Source: UMGS1484 sp045661365
GTDB lineage: Bacteria > Bacillota > Clostridia > Oscillospirales > Acutalibacteraceae
DNA length: 8,488 nucleotides
Assembly: GCA_045661365.1 (NCBI GenBank)
Contig: JAZRFL010000208.1
Coordinates: 1-8,488, forward strand
Direction: 5' to 3'
The position numbers were made by a program, and so were the translations under genes. Below are positions 1 to 5,810 of this stretch, in pieces; position 1 is the stretch's first letter; every line of letters begins with the position of its first letter. Under the pieces are notes generated by a model, which was not told where the DNA came from, searched no databases, and saw only the letters and a program-made list of their open reading frames with translations.

Positions 1-1
1 A

Positions 2-343
2 GCGGACGAAGCCGCCGTTGTTGCCGCCAGAGAAGCCTATGACGGCTTGACTGCCGACCAACAAGCATACGTAACCAACTACGATGTATTGGTTGCCGCC
101 GAAGCTACCATTGCCAATCTGAAAGCTCAAGCAGAACAAGAGGCAATTGACCAAGCCGCCGCTCAAGCGGTAGCCGATCAAATCGATGCCTTGAACGTAC
201 AATCCTTGGAGGACAAACCCGCTGTGGTTGCCGTCAGAGAAGCATACAACGCCTTGACCGATGCGCAAAAGGGGTATATTACCAATCTTGAAGCGTTGGT
301 GGAGGCTGAAACCAAGATTGCCGAGCTGGAACAACCTGCGCCG
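2..343 (+). repeat. Helical spacer repeats in the first gene (1 partial + 1 full)
   Basis: Two consecutive repeats of about 62-66 residues carry REAYDGLTADQQAYVTN and REAYNALTDAQKGYITN as their most conserved parts, each followed by an AE..IA.L helix. The composition (Ala, Glu, Lys, Gln, with regular hydrophobic spacing) predicts helices. Related repeats are common as stalks in clostridial and bacillary surface proteins. I see only a loose resemblance to FIVAR-type domains and do not assign the family. Confidence 0.8.
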
Positions 344-562
344 GTAGCGATTACCTACGGTGACGTGGACGCGGACGGCAAGGTAACCGCCGCCGATGCC
401 CTGGAAGTGCTGAAAAGCGTGGTGGGTAAGGTGACCTTTACCCAGGAACAAATCAAAGCCGCCGACGTGGACGGTAGCGGAAAAGTGGATGCCGCCGATG
501 CGTTGGATATTCTTAAAAAAGTGGTAGGCAAAATCGATTTGTTTGCCGTAGAAACCAAATAA
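2..562 (+). CDS. Helical-repeat protein with C-terminal type I dockerin (3' end only)
   Basis: The reading frame is open from the window edge, so the N-terminus is missing and 186 residues are visible. The first ~110 residues hold one partial and one complete copy of a charged, alanine-rich helical repeat with the consensus AR.AY.ALT..Q...VTN followed by L..AE..IA.L. The last ~65 residues are a type I dockerin with two calcium-loop/helix units (loops DVDADGKVTAAD and DVDGSGKVDAAD). Dockerins bind cohesins on a scaffoldin, so the product is probably an exported cellulosome-type component. The same repeat-then-dockerin order occurs inside the next gene, which suggests this gene is a paralogue whose unseen upstream part carries a signal peptide and binding or catalytic modules. 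That last point is inference. The gene ends TAA and an intrinsic terminator follows 15 bases later, so it is not co-transcribed with the next gene by default. Confidence 0.92.
   Translation, partial: ADEAAVVAAREAYDGLTADQQAYVTNYDVLVAAEATIANLKAQAEQEAIDQAAAQAVADQIDALNVQSLEDKPAVVAVREAYNALTDAQKGYITNLEALVEAETKIAELEQPAPVAITYGDVDADGKVTAADALEVLKSVVGKVTFTQEQIKAADVDGSGKVDAADALDILKKVVGKIDLFAVETK
356..541 (+). other. Type I dockerin domain, C-terminal
   Basis: Two duplicated F-hand units lie 34 residues apart. Loop 1 has calcium ligands D, D, D, T, D at loop positions 1, 3, 5, 9 and 12 (codons at 362, 368, 374, 386, 395). Loop 2 has D, D, S, D, D (codons at 464, 470, 476, 488, 497). Each loop is followed by the helix A-D-A-L-[ED]-[VI]-L-K-[SK]-V-V-G-K. 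The cohesin-recognition positions 10/11 are Ala-Ala in both halves, so the domain is internally symmetric and could support dual binding modes. All expected ligands are present, so it should be functional. Confidence 0.93.
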
Positions 563-577
563 CAAAACTTTTGTTTG

Positions 578-618
578 TTTGCTCTCTCGAACTTTGTCGG
601 GGGAGCAAATTTCTTTTA
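578..618 (+). terminator. Intrinsic terminator after the first gene
   Basis: An 11-bp stem (578-588 with 599-609; seven outer Watson-Crick pairs, then C-G pairs alternating with two G-U pairs) closes a 10-base loop and is followed by the U-rich run TTTCTTTTA at 610-618. It begins 15 bases after the stop codon of the dockerin gene. This separates that gene transcriptionally from the next one. Confidence 0.85.
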
Positions 619-652
619 TAGAACAAAGATTTTTTGAAACAATCAACCAAAA

Positions 653-676
653 AAATCTTGAAAAATCGCAAGATTT
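653..676. promoter_or_regulatory. 8-bp inverted repeat over the promoter (possible operator)
   Basis: AAATCTTG (653-660) and CAAGATTT (669-676) are perfect inverted copies 8 bases apart. Together they cover the -35 hexamer and most of the promoter spacer. A dyad here fits a repressor or activator site. The sequence alone does not name the regulator, and the dyad is not repeated at the second promoter. The alternative is a chance AT-rich dyad. Confidence 0.4.
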
Positions 677-686
677 ATGGCATAAT
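658..686 (+). promoter_or_regulatory. SigA-type promoter with extended -10 for the 1599-aa gene
   Basis: The -35 is TTGAAA (658-663, five of six to TTGACA), the spacer is exactly 17 bp, and the -10 is CATAAT (681-686, five of six to TATAAT). TATG sits at 676-679, one base before the -10, giving a Gram-positive TRTGn extended -10. Transcription would start near 692-694, leaving a leader of about 46-48 bases. The same arrangement recurs upstream of the next gene. Confidence 0.72.
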
Positions 687-690
687 GAGA

Positions 691-713
691 AAAAGGTTTT
701 TCAAAGACCTTTT
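691..713 (+). promoter_or_regulatory. 5'-leader hairpin before the ribosome site
   Basis: AAAAGGT (691-697) pairs with ACCTTTT (707-713), and up to three further weak pairs are possible inside. It would lie at the extreme 5' end of the predicted transcript and stop 11 bases before the GGAGG. A 5'-terminal stem of this kind often protects mRNA from decay. The U run after it is too short for a convincing terminator or attenuator. Confidence 0.4.
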
Positions 714-724
714 ATCAAAGAAAT

Positions 725-742
725 GGAGGAATGATCTTCATG
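725..742 (+). promoter_or_regulatory. Ribosome-binding site that decides the start of the 1599-aa gene
   Basis: GGAGGA at 725-730 is followed by two in-frame ATGs. The first (731) directly abuts the Shine-Dalgarno and leaves no spacing. The second (740) lies 9 bases downstream, which is usable. Starting at 740 also gives the cleaner signal peptide start MKMTKRLL, matching MKTSKRLL of the paralogue. Confidence 0.8.
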
Positions 743-3700
743 AAAATGACCAAACGCTTATTGGCAATGCTGTTAGCTTTGGCAGTGGTTTTCACCGGCT
801 TGGCGGGAACCTTGTCTACACAAGCGGCCACAGCATTCACTTCTTGGACCGACGTGGAACAACCAATTTACCACCTTGGTCTGGAAAATGTTAGCGTTGT
901 TGATGGGAACTATGCCCATTACCGCTATTTTGCCCAAGAATTTGTGCCCCAAGCAAGTACTTTGGGCGGCGCTAAATTGGCGCTGAATTTAACTGCCGGT
1001 GCCGCTACGGTGCATATGGAACTGCGTTCCGAAGTAAACGGCACCGCTTTGGCTACTGCCAACACCAACATTGTCAGCAAAGGCAACGGTGTGCATTGGT
1101 ACGACATTTCGCTGGGTGAAGTTGTGAACGTCACCTCCGGTAACGTGTACTATTTGGTATACTGGCTTACCGCCCGTGACGCTTCCGCGGTGTGTATTAC
1201 CCACGGTAAAGGCATGGCCAATCCCGAACATCCCGCTTACGTGTGGACCATGGCCGACGGCGGCGCAGTTACCTTTACCAAAAATAATATTGTTGCGGGT
1301 TTTGAATTGATCACCACCCAAGTGTCCACCGACGCTACTCCCTCTACTCCTTCCACTCCCTCAATCCCCGACGGTCCCTTTACCGAATGGGCTCAAGAAG
1401 GTGCGCCCGTAAGCCACTTGGGCTTGTCCACTGCGCAACCTACCGACGGTAACTGGGTCAACTACGGCTATATTGCTCAAGAATTTGTACCCGAAAAAGC
1501 CGAAATTTACGGTGCCAGCGTGGCAGTAAACCTTACCCAAGGCAACGCTACCTTCCACGTGGAAATCCGTTCCGAAGTAAACGGCGAAGCTTTGGCCGCC
1601 AACGACGTTACGGTTACCAGCAAAGGGAACGCCCGTCATTGGTATGACCTGCCCTTGAAATCCAAACTTACCGTTACTCCCAACCAAAAATATTATTTGG
1701 TTTACTACCTCACCGCCCGTGATCCCGCTTCGGTATGCGTTGTGTACGGTTCCGACTTAGGAGCCGGTGGCGCTGTTCACCCCGGTTATATCTGGAAAAT
1801 GGCCACCGGTGGCGACGTAAACTTTGATGCCGGCGCTAAATACTTGGTGTACTGCTTTAAAGTCCACCATAATCGTCTGACTCCTCCCACCAATGAAGAA
1901 TTGGCAGGCGACGTAGACAACCTGATTTTCAACTTGCCTGCTTTGGAAGATATAAAACTGGAAGACGAAGTGGTCATCGCCGCCGCTCGTGCCGCTTATG
2001 AAGCATTGACCGATGAACAAAAAGCATTGGTAGCTGAATATCAGCATTTGGAGGCTTGCGAAGCTAAAATTGCCGAATTGAAAGCAATTGCCGAAAAAGA
2101 AGCCGCCGACAAAGCGGCCGCTAAAGTGGTAATTGACCAAATCGCCGCCTTGACCAAAGGAAATACCGAAGCCATTGCCGCCGCCCGCGAAGCGTATGAA
2201 GCTTTGACCGACGCGCAAAAACAATTGGTTACCAACTTGGCAAGATTGGAAGAAATGGAAAAACCTGCTTTCGAGGGCACCTACGGCGAAGTAAACGGCG
2301 ATGAAAAGATCAACTCTGCCGACGCTTTGGAAATTCTTAAGAGCGTAGTCGGTAAAGTCGATTTGAATGAAATGCAAATCGAAGCCGCCGACGTAAATGA
2401 CGACGGTAAAGTTGGCGCCGATGATGCTTTGATGATTTTGCAATATGTAGTTGGCAAACTCCAATATTTCCCCGCCGAAGAAAATGACCCTGCTTTCTTG
2501 CAAAAACAAGCCGAAGCTATTGACGCTAAAATCGATGCTATCGGCGAAGTGACCGCAGAAAATTATAAAGATAAAACGGCAGCTATCACCGCCGCTCGTA
2601 GAGCTTACGATGATGCGAAAAAAGACGTAAAGAATTTGGTTACCAAATTGTCTGTGTTAGAAGCCGCCGAGGAAAAATGGGCAGAGTTCAAAGCGATCGA
2701 TGATGCAAAGGTTCCCCAACCGGAAGACCCTGCCAATCCCGAAATTGAAGAAGGGTATCAAGCCATTCCTCAATTGCAAAACGTAAGCGGTTACGCTACT
2801 CCCGTAGCACCCGTTGAAAACGATTTGTCCTTCAACACCTTGACCCAGATCAACCAAACCTATTCCAAATTGTACGACTTGGATTTGGATTGCATTTTGG
2901 CTTATGAATATGGTATGCCGAGCGATACCAATGGCGGTTTGGCTGCTTCTTGGGTACAAGACAAACATACCTATAACGACGATACCACCATCGGTTTGAT
3001 GATCGCCGTAAACCGCGACAATGCCGAATATTTGGAAAAATATGCAGGCAACCGCGGTATTGCCGACATTCAAACCAAGGCCGATGGTTCTTTCCGTTCT
3101 CACTCTGTTTTGAACGGCAAAACCGTTTACTACATGGTGCCTACCAATTCTTATTTGGACTACAAATGGCAAGTAATTGACAAATATCTGCAATCGGGCA
3201 AGATCAAAGTGGTTGCTTTGGAAGAACCCGAACTGTGGAACAACGCAGGTTACTCTGCCGGTTATAAAGAATTGTTTAAACAATACTACGGTGTGGATTG
3301 GATGGATCCCGATACCGATGCACAATCCAAATGGATGCACCAAAAATTCAAAGCATGGGCTTTCAATAACGCTTTTGAAGTATTGTCCGGCAAAATCAAA
3401 GAAAAATATCCCGACGTTAAGGTACTTGTTACCACCCATAGCCCCTTGAGCTATATGCAACACGGTATTTCTACCGGTGCTTCTATGTTTGGTGATATTG
3501 ATACCGTTGACGGCGTAATCGGCCAAACTTGGTCGGATGACGCTTCTCAAGCATTTATGTATGCAGGCAACCAAGTAGCCAACGTATTTATGAACGCCAT
3601 GTACGCTTACAACAGCTACGGCGAACTTCTCAGCGACGGCAAAGCCTTGTATCTGTTGCAAGACCCTGCTTCTGACAATGGCGCCATTGACAAAGAAACT

Positions 3701-5539
3701 TTGGAAGAAAACTGGAAACAAACCGTGGTTGCCGCTATGATGCAAAACGACACCACTTCTTTCCAATCCACCATTTGGCCTCAACGTGCCTTCTCGGCCA
3801 TGGGTATGGACTACAAAACCATACAGTTGAGTGTAAACAAAATGTACCAAGAATTTGGCAATGACGATATGTACGGTGCTGTATACGGCGCTACTCCCGG
3901 CATTGCTCTTGCCGCTTCTGACTCTATGGGGTGGCACTTGGGTTCCGAACATGTAGCAACCGGCAACAGCAAAAACTCCTTCTCGGGTATTTATCTGTCT
4001 TTGCAAAATGACGGTGTTGCTTTGGATACGGTAGGTCTTGACAACTTGACCAGCGTTGACCAATTAAAAGACGTGAACCTGCTGATTGTTGCTTATGATG
4101 CAGCCAAACCTATGACCGAAACCGCCAACCAAGTCATTGCCGATTGGGTTAAAGCAGGCGGCCGCTTGCTTATGATGAACGGTCATGATGGATTTGCCGA
4201 TCTTAAGAGCGAATGGTGGGGTAAAAAAGGCACCACTCCTTATAAGGATTTGATTGCCAAATTGGGCATGAACGTAACCACCACCGTAGGTGGCGTAGAA
4301 TCCTATAAATGCCCCACTTGGCCGGGTAGTTCTTTTGACGATACTTGCTACGTAGTTGATGAATATTCTAACCGTATGTTGTCCTTTACCGGCACCGGTT
4401 TCCAAACCTTTATGACCTATGACGGTAAAAACATTGGTATTCAAGCCAACGTAGGCAACGGTTACGTAGTCATGGCAGGGTTGCCCTCGGCTTTTTATGC
4501 CACCTCTATGCTTTCTGAAAAAGCCGTGCGTGATCTGTGTGCCAAAGCGTTGAAAGGCTCTGCTACCGAATATAAGAGCGGCACCTCTTTTGTGGCTGTG
4601 CGCGGTGACTACTTTGCTTATTACAGCCCTGTTGATGCCAGCCGTACTGCCGAAGACCGAACCTTCATCAATCTGTTACATCCCGACCTTGAAGTGAAAC
4701 CCGGCGGCGTTGCCATTCCTCGTCAAGAAGCGGTTCTTTATTATGATGTAACCGACCAAGCAAACGACGATATTCCTCGTTTCTGCTTCACCGGCGGTAC
4801 CGAAACGGCAGACCGTTTCCAAAGTGCCGACACCACCCGCTTTACCATTACTTATCCTTCTAACTCGGTAGCGGCTACCTTGCTTTTGGGTAATGGTAAA
4901 TATCCTCAAACCGTAAAAGCAGTTGCTGCTTCGGGTGATGAAGTTTCGTTTATCACCAGTTGGGATGACGACAACGGCGCATTGGTTATTAAAGCCAACA
5001 ACCCCGACGTAAACGACCCCATCACCTTTGAAGTACTTTGGGGTGACGAATACGTTCAATTGCCCACCAACTACATTTACGACTCTTTTACCCACTTTAC
5101 TACCTCAAACACCATAAACGATGATATCTTGTTGGATTCTTATAACGGTCACTTGTCATCCGGTGTATACTTTACCGACAACGGTACAGAATTTGTTTGG
5201 AAGATTGACTTGGCAACCTACGTACAACCTTCTATGACCTTCGACGATTTGGCAAACTATCATATTTTGGTTTCTTTCGACGGTCAGAATTGGACAACGG
5301 TAGAAAACTGGGCAGAACAAGGTCCTCCTTTGGGCATTTTGGCAGATGGCACTGTGTCTTCGGCGGCCGCGAACCGTACCGACGTAACAGTAAACGCCAA
5401 TAACTACGACGAATCTGCTAACGCAGACTATATGTACGTAAAACTTACCAGCTGCTACATGTTTACCCCCGAACATCCCGGTGGTGACCACGGCGGTCAG
5501 ATTTACAGCTATACCTTAACCTACCTTACTGCAGGTTAA
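740..5539 (+). CDS. Secreted multidomain protein: beta modules, internal dockerin, glycosidase-like catalytic region
   Basis: A 1599-residue protein, numbered from the ATG at 740. Order: Sec signal peptide ~1-30 (cleavage near TQA-A); ~160-residue beta modules at 33-193 and 214-377, joined by a Pro/Thr/Ser linker (196-213); helical repeats ~385-507; type I dockerin 515-574; a third helical repeat ~582-657; a TIM-barrel-like region ~673-1040; a GATase1-like domain ~1050-1270; beta-rich segments ~1281-1435; a C-terminal beta-sandwich ~1438-1599 containing VSFDGQNWTTV. The barrel shows LAYEYGMP near its start, EEPELW (828-833), THSPLSY (899-905), GQTW (928-931), LLQDP (972-976) and WPQRAF (1013-1018). 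The GATase-like part shows LLIVAYDAAKP then DWVKAGGRLLM, as in beta-galactosidase trimerisation domains. I infer an extracellular carbohydrate-active enzyme of a GH-A-like, unassigned family. Substrate and catalytic residues are not established. The dockerin in the middle of the chain is unusual. It has its own promoter and terminator. Confidence 0.92.
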   Translation: MKMTKRLLAMLLALAVVFTGLAGTLSTQAATAFTSWTDVEQPIYHLGLENVSVVDGNYAHYRYFAQEFVPQASTLGGAKLALNLTAGAATVHMELRSEVNGTALATANTNIVSKGNGVHWYDISLGEVVNVTSGNVYYLVYWLTARDASAVCITHGKGMANPEHPAYVWTMADGGAVTFTKNNIVAGFELITTQVSTDATPSTPSTPSIPDGPFTEWAQEGAPVSHLGLSTAQPTDGNWVNYGYIAQEFVPEKAEIYGASVAVNLTQGNATFHVEIRSEVNGEALAANDVTVTSKGNARHWYDLPLKSKLTVTPNQKYYLVYYLTARDPASVCVVYGSDLGAGGAVHPGYIWKMATGGDVNFDAGAKYLVYCFKVHHNRLTPPTNEELAGDVDNLIFNLPALEDIKLEDEVVIAAARAAYEALTDEQKALVAEYQHLEACEAKIAELKAIAEKEAADKAAAKVVIDQIAALTKGNTEAIAAAREAYEALTDAQKQLVTNLARLEEMEKPAFEGTYGEVNGDEKINSADALEILKSVVGKVDLNEMQIEAADVNDDGKVGADDALMILQYVVGKLQYFPAEENDPAFLQKQAEAIDAKIDAIGEVTAENYKDKTAAITAARRAYDDAKKDVKNLVTKLSVLEAAEEKWAEFKAIDDAKVPQPEDPANPEIEEGYQAIPQLQNVSGYATPVAPVENDLSFNTLTQINQTYSKLYDLDLDCILAYEYGMPSDTNGGLAASWVQDKHTYNDDTTIGLMIAVNRDNAEYLEKYAGNRGIADIQTKADGSFRSHSVLNGKTVYYMVPTNSYLDYKWQVIDKYLQSGKIKVVALEEPELWNNAGYSAGYKELFKQYYGVDWMDPDTDAQSKWMHQKFKAWAFNNAFEVLSGKIKEKYPDVKVLVTTHSPLSYMQHGISTGASMFGDIDTVDGVIGQTWSDDASQAFMYAGNQVANVFMNAMYAYNSYGELLSDGKALYLLQDPASDNGAIDKETLEENWKQTVVAAMMQNDTTSFQSTIWPQRAFSAMGMDYKTIQLSVNKMYQEFGNDDMYGAVYGATPGIALAASDSMGWHLGSEHVATGNSKNSFSGIYLSLQNDGVALDTVGLDNLTSVDQLKDVNLLIVAYDAAKPMTETANQVIADWVKAGGRLLMMNGHDGFADLKSEWWGKKGTTPYKDLIAKLGMNVTTTVGGVESYKCPTWPGSSFDDTCYVVDEYSNRMLSFTGTGFQTFMTYDGKNIGIQANVGNGYVVMAGLPSAFYATSMLSEKAVRDLCAKALKGSATEYKSGTSFVAVRGDYFAYYSPVDASRTAEDRTFINLLHPDLEVKPGGVAIPRQEAVLYYDVTDQANDDIPRFCFTGGTETADRFQSADTTRFTITYPSNSVAATLLLGNGKYPQTVKAVAASGDEVSFITSWDDDNGALVIKANNPDVNDPITFEVLWGDEYVQLPTNYIYDSFTHFTTSNTINDDILLDSYNGHLSSGVYFTDNGTEFVWKIDLATYVQPSMTFDDLANYHILVSFDGQNWTTVENWAEQGPPLGILADGTVSSAAANRTDVTVNANNYDESANADYMYVKLTSCYMFTPEHPGGDHGGQIYSYTLTYLTAG
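836..1870 (+). repeat. Two ~160-residue beta-type modules, first set
   Basis: Residues 33-193 and 214-377 of the 1599-aa protein are divergent copies of one module. Shared landmarks in order are HLGL, an NY.(Y/H)Y-type aromatic cluster leading to AQEFVP, a strand ALNLT or AVNLT, H.E.RSEVNG, SKGN..HWYD, YYLVY.LTARD..[AS]VC, HP.Y.W.MA.GG.V.F, then a closing hydrophobic strand. The alternating strands and turns suggest a jelly-roll binding module. I cannot match it to a numbered carbohydrate-binding family. The second copy is the closer relative of the fourth module of the downstream gene. Confidence 0.85.
1892..2260 (+). repeat. Two helical spacer repeats before the internal dockerin
   Basis: Two consecutive repeats contain ARAAYEALTDEQKALVAE and AREAYEALTDAQKQLVTN, each with the following L...E..IAEL-type helix. 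They match the repeats of the first gene and occupy the same place relative to the dockerin. They are probably a rigid or semi-rigid stalk between the beta modules and the docking domain. Confidence 0.8.
2282..2461 (+). other. Type I dockerin domain in mid-protein, with atypical first loop
   Basis: Residues 515-574 form two F-hand units. Loop 2 (551-562, DVNDDGKVGADD) is canonical, with D, N, D and D at positions 1, 3, 5 and 12. Loop 1 (517-528, EVNGDEKINSAD) has Glu at position 1 and Glu at position 6, where Asp and Gly are usual. The helices ALEILKSVVGK and ALMILQYVVGK match the dockerin of the first gene. Recognition positions 10/11 are Ser-Ala and Ala-Asp, so the halves differ and cohesin choice may differ from the neighbour's symmetric domain. 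Confidence 0.9.
2483..2710 (+). repeat. Third helical repeat, after the dockerin
   Basis: Residues ~582-657 hold a more diverged copy (AARRAYDDAKKDVKNLVTK then LEAAEEKWAEF), followed by a Pro/Glu-rich linker (PQPEDPANPEIEE) that leads into the catalytic-like region. It acts as the joint between the docking half and the enzyme half. Confidence 0.65.
2756..5050 (+). other. Glycosidase-like TIM barrel, GATase1-like and beta-rich domains
   Basis: Residues ~673-1437. The succession of barrel, then a Rossmann-like domain with DWVKAGGRLLMMNG, then a beta segment with AVRGDYFAYYSP, follows the plan of GH42-like and related beta-galactosidase-type enzymes. The EEPELW..AGYS segment (828-839) sits where a GH-A acid/base Glu would be expected after strand 4. 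No equally obvious Glu nucleophile is visible near GQTW (928-931) or LLQDP (972-976), so activity is inferred rather than shown. I recall large uncharacterised bacterial proteins with the same barrel motifs, but I cannot name a family. Confidence 0.6.
5051..5536 (+). other. C-terminal beta-sandwich domain of the 1599-aa protein
   Basis: Residues 1438-1599 form a strand-rich domain with W-K-I-D-L, VSFDGQNWTTVENW and a final GDHGGQIYSYTLTYL. The SFDG.NW turn is frequent in discoidin/F5-8-type and similar sugar-binding sandwiches, so a carbohydrate-binding or packing role is possible. The exact family is not identified. Confidence 0.5.
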
Positions 5540-5562
5540 TAAAACCAATACAATAATTTTTG

Positions 5563-5594
5563 AAAGTCGCGTGTTTCGGCACGCGACTTTTTTT
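5563..5594 (+). terminator. Strong intrinsic terminator after the 1599-aa gene
   Basis: An 11-bp perfect stem, GC-rich at the core (AAAGTCGCGTG 5563-5573 with CACGCGACTTT 5580-5590), closes a 6-base loop and runs directly into seven Ts (5588-5594). It begins 23 bases after the stop codon. Confidence 0.95.
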
Positions 5595-5701
5595 GTCAAA
5601 ACATTTATACAAAACCGTCGAAAAGTCGAAAAAATCTGCAACACCCCAAAAAATGGGGCGATATACAGAAATTTTATTGTGATGCGTGGTCGGAAAAGTA
5701 C

Positions 5702-5730
5702 TTGAAAAAAGTGTTGGTTTATGATATTCT
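5702..5730 (+). promoter_or_regulatory. SigA-type promoter with extended -10 for the four-module gene
   Basis: The -35 is TTGAAA (5702-5707), the spacer 17 bp, and the -10 TATTCT (5725-5730, four of six). TATG at 5720-5723, one base before the -10, compensates as an extended -10. The pattern CTTGAAAAA-N8-TTTATG-N-[CT]AT matches the promoter of the preceding gene position for position. Transcription would start near 5737, giving a leader of about 70 bases. Confidence 0.6.
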
Positions 5731-5793
5731 TAATATGAATAAATCTCATGTGTAATAATGCGAAAAAATTAGTGTTTTTACTCATGGGTGAAT

Positions 5794-5810
5794 GGAGGAT
5801 GAAGCTTATG
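5794..5810 (+). promoter_or_regulatory. Ribosome-binding site that decides the start of the four-module gene
   Basis: GGAGGA at 5794-5799 lies 8 bases before the ATG at 5808. An in-frame ATG at 5799 overlaps the Shine-Dalgarno itself and cannot use it. The same paired-ATG layout, 9 bases apart, is present at the preceding gene. Confidence 0.8.

Noticed and set aside
731..733. ATG at 731 as the start of the 1599-aa protein
   Set aside because: It abuts GGAGGA with no spacing; the ATG at 740 has proper spacing and aligns with the paralogue's start.
634..894. 86-codon + strand frame overlapping the start of the 1599-aa gene
   Set aside because: It begins upstream of the promoter's predicted start site, has no ribosome site and runs out of frame through the signal-peptide region of a clear gene.
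1337..1364. Short CTCC/ACTCC-rich run as a regulatory microrepeat
   Set aside because: It encodes the Pro/Ser/Thr linker between the first two beta modules and is explained by that.
836..1870. The ~160-residue modules as cohesins
   Set aside because: Length and beta content are in the right range, but I see none of the cohesin patterns I know, and the module's landmarks (IRS.VNG, WYDLPL, YYLVY) fit a binding jelly roll better.
2657..4063. Long minus-strand open frame (468 codons) inside the large gene, and others such as 6735-7562, 7614-8279 and 1757-2509
   Set aside because: The plus-strand genes rarely use tta, cta or tca, which leaves the complementary frame free of stops. The antisense products have low-complexity, unprotein-like composition, no ribosome sites, and lie opposite strongly conserved domains.
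5644..5658. CCCCA/TGGGG hairpin as a second terminator
   Set aside because: The stem is only 5 bp and is not followed by a T run; a strong terminator already lies at 5563-5594.
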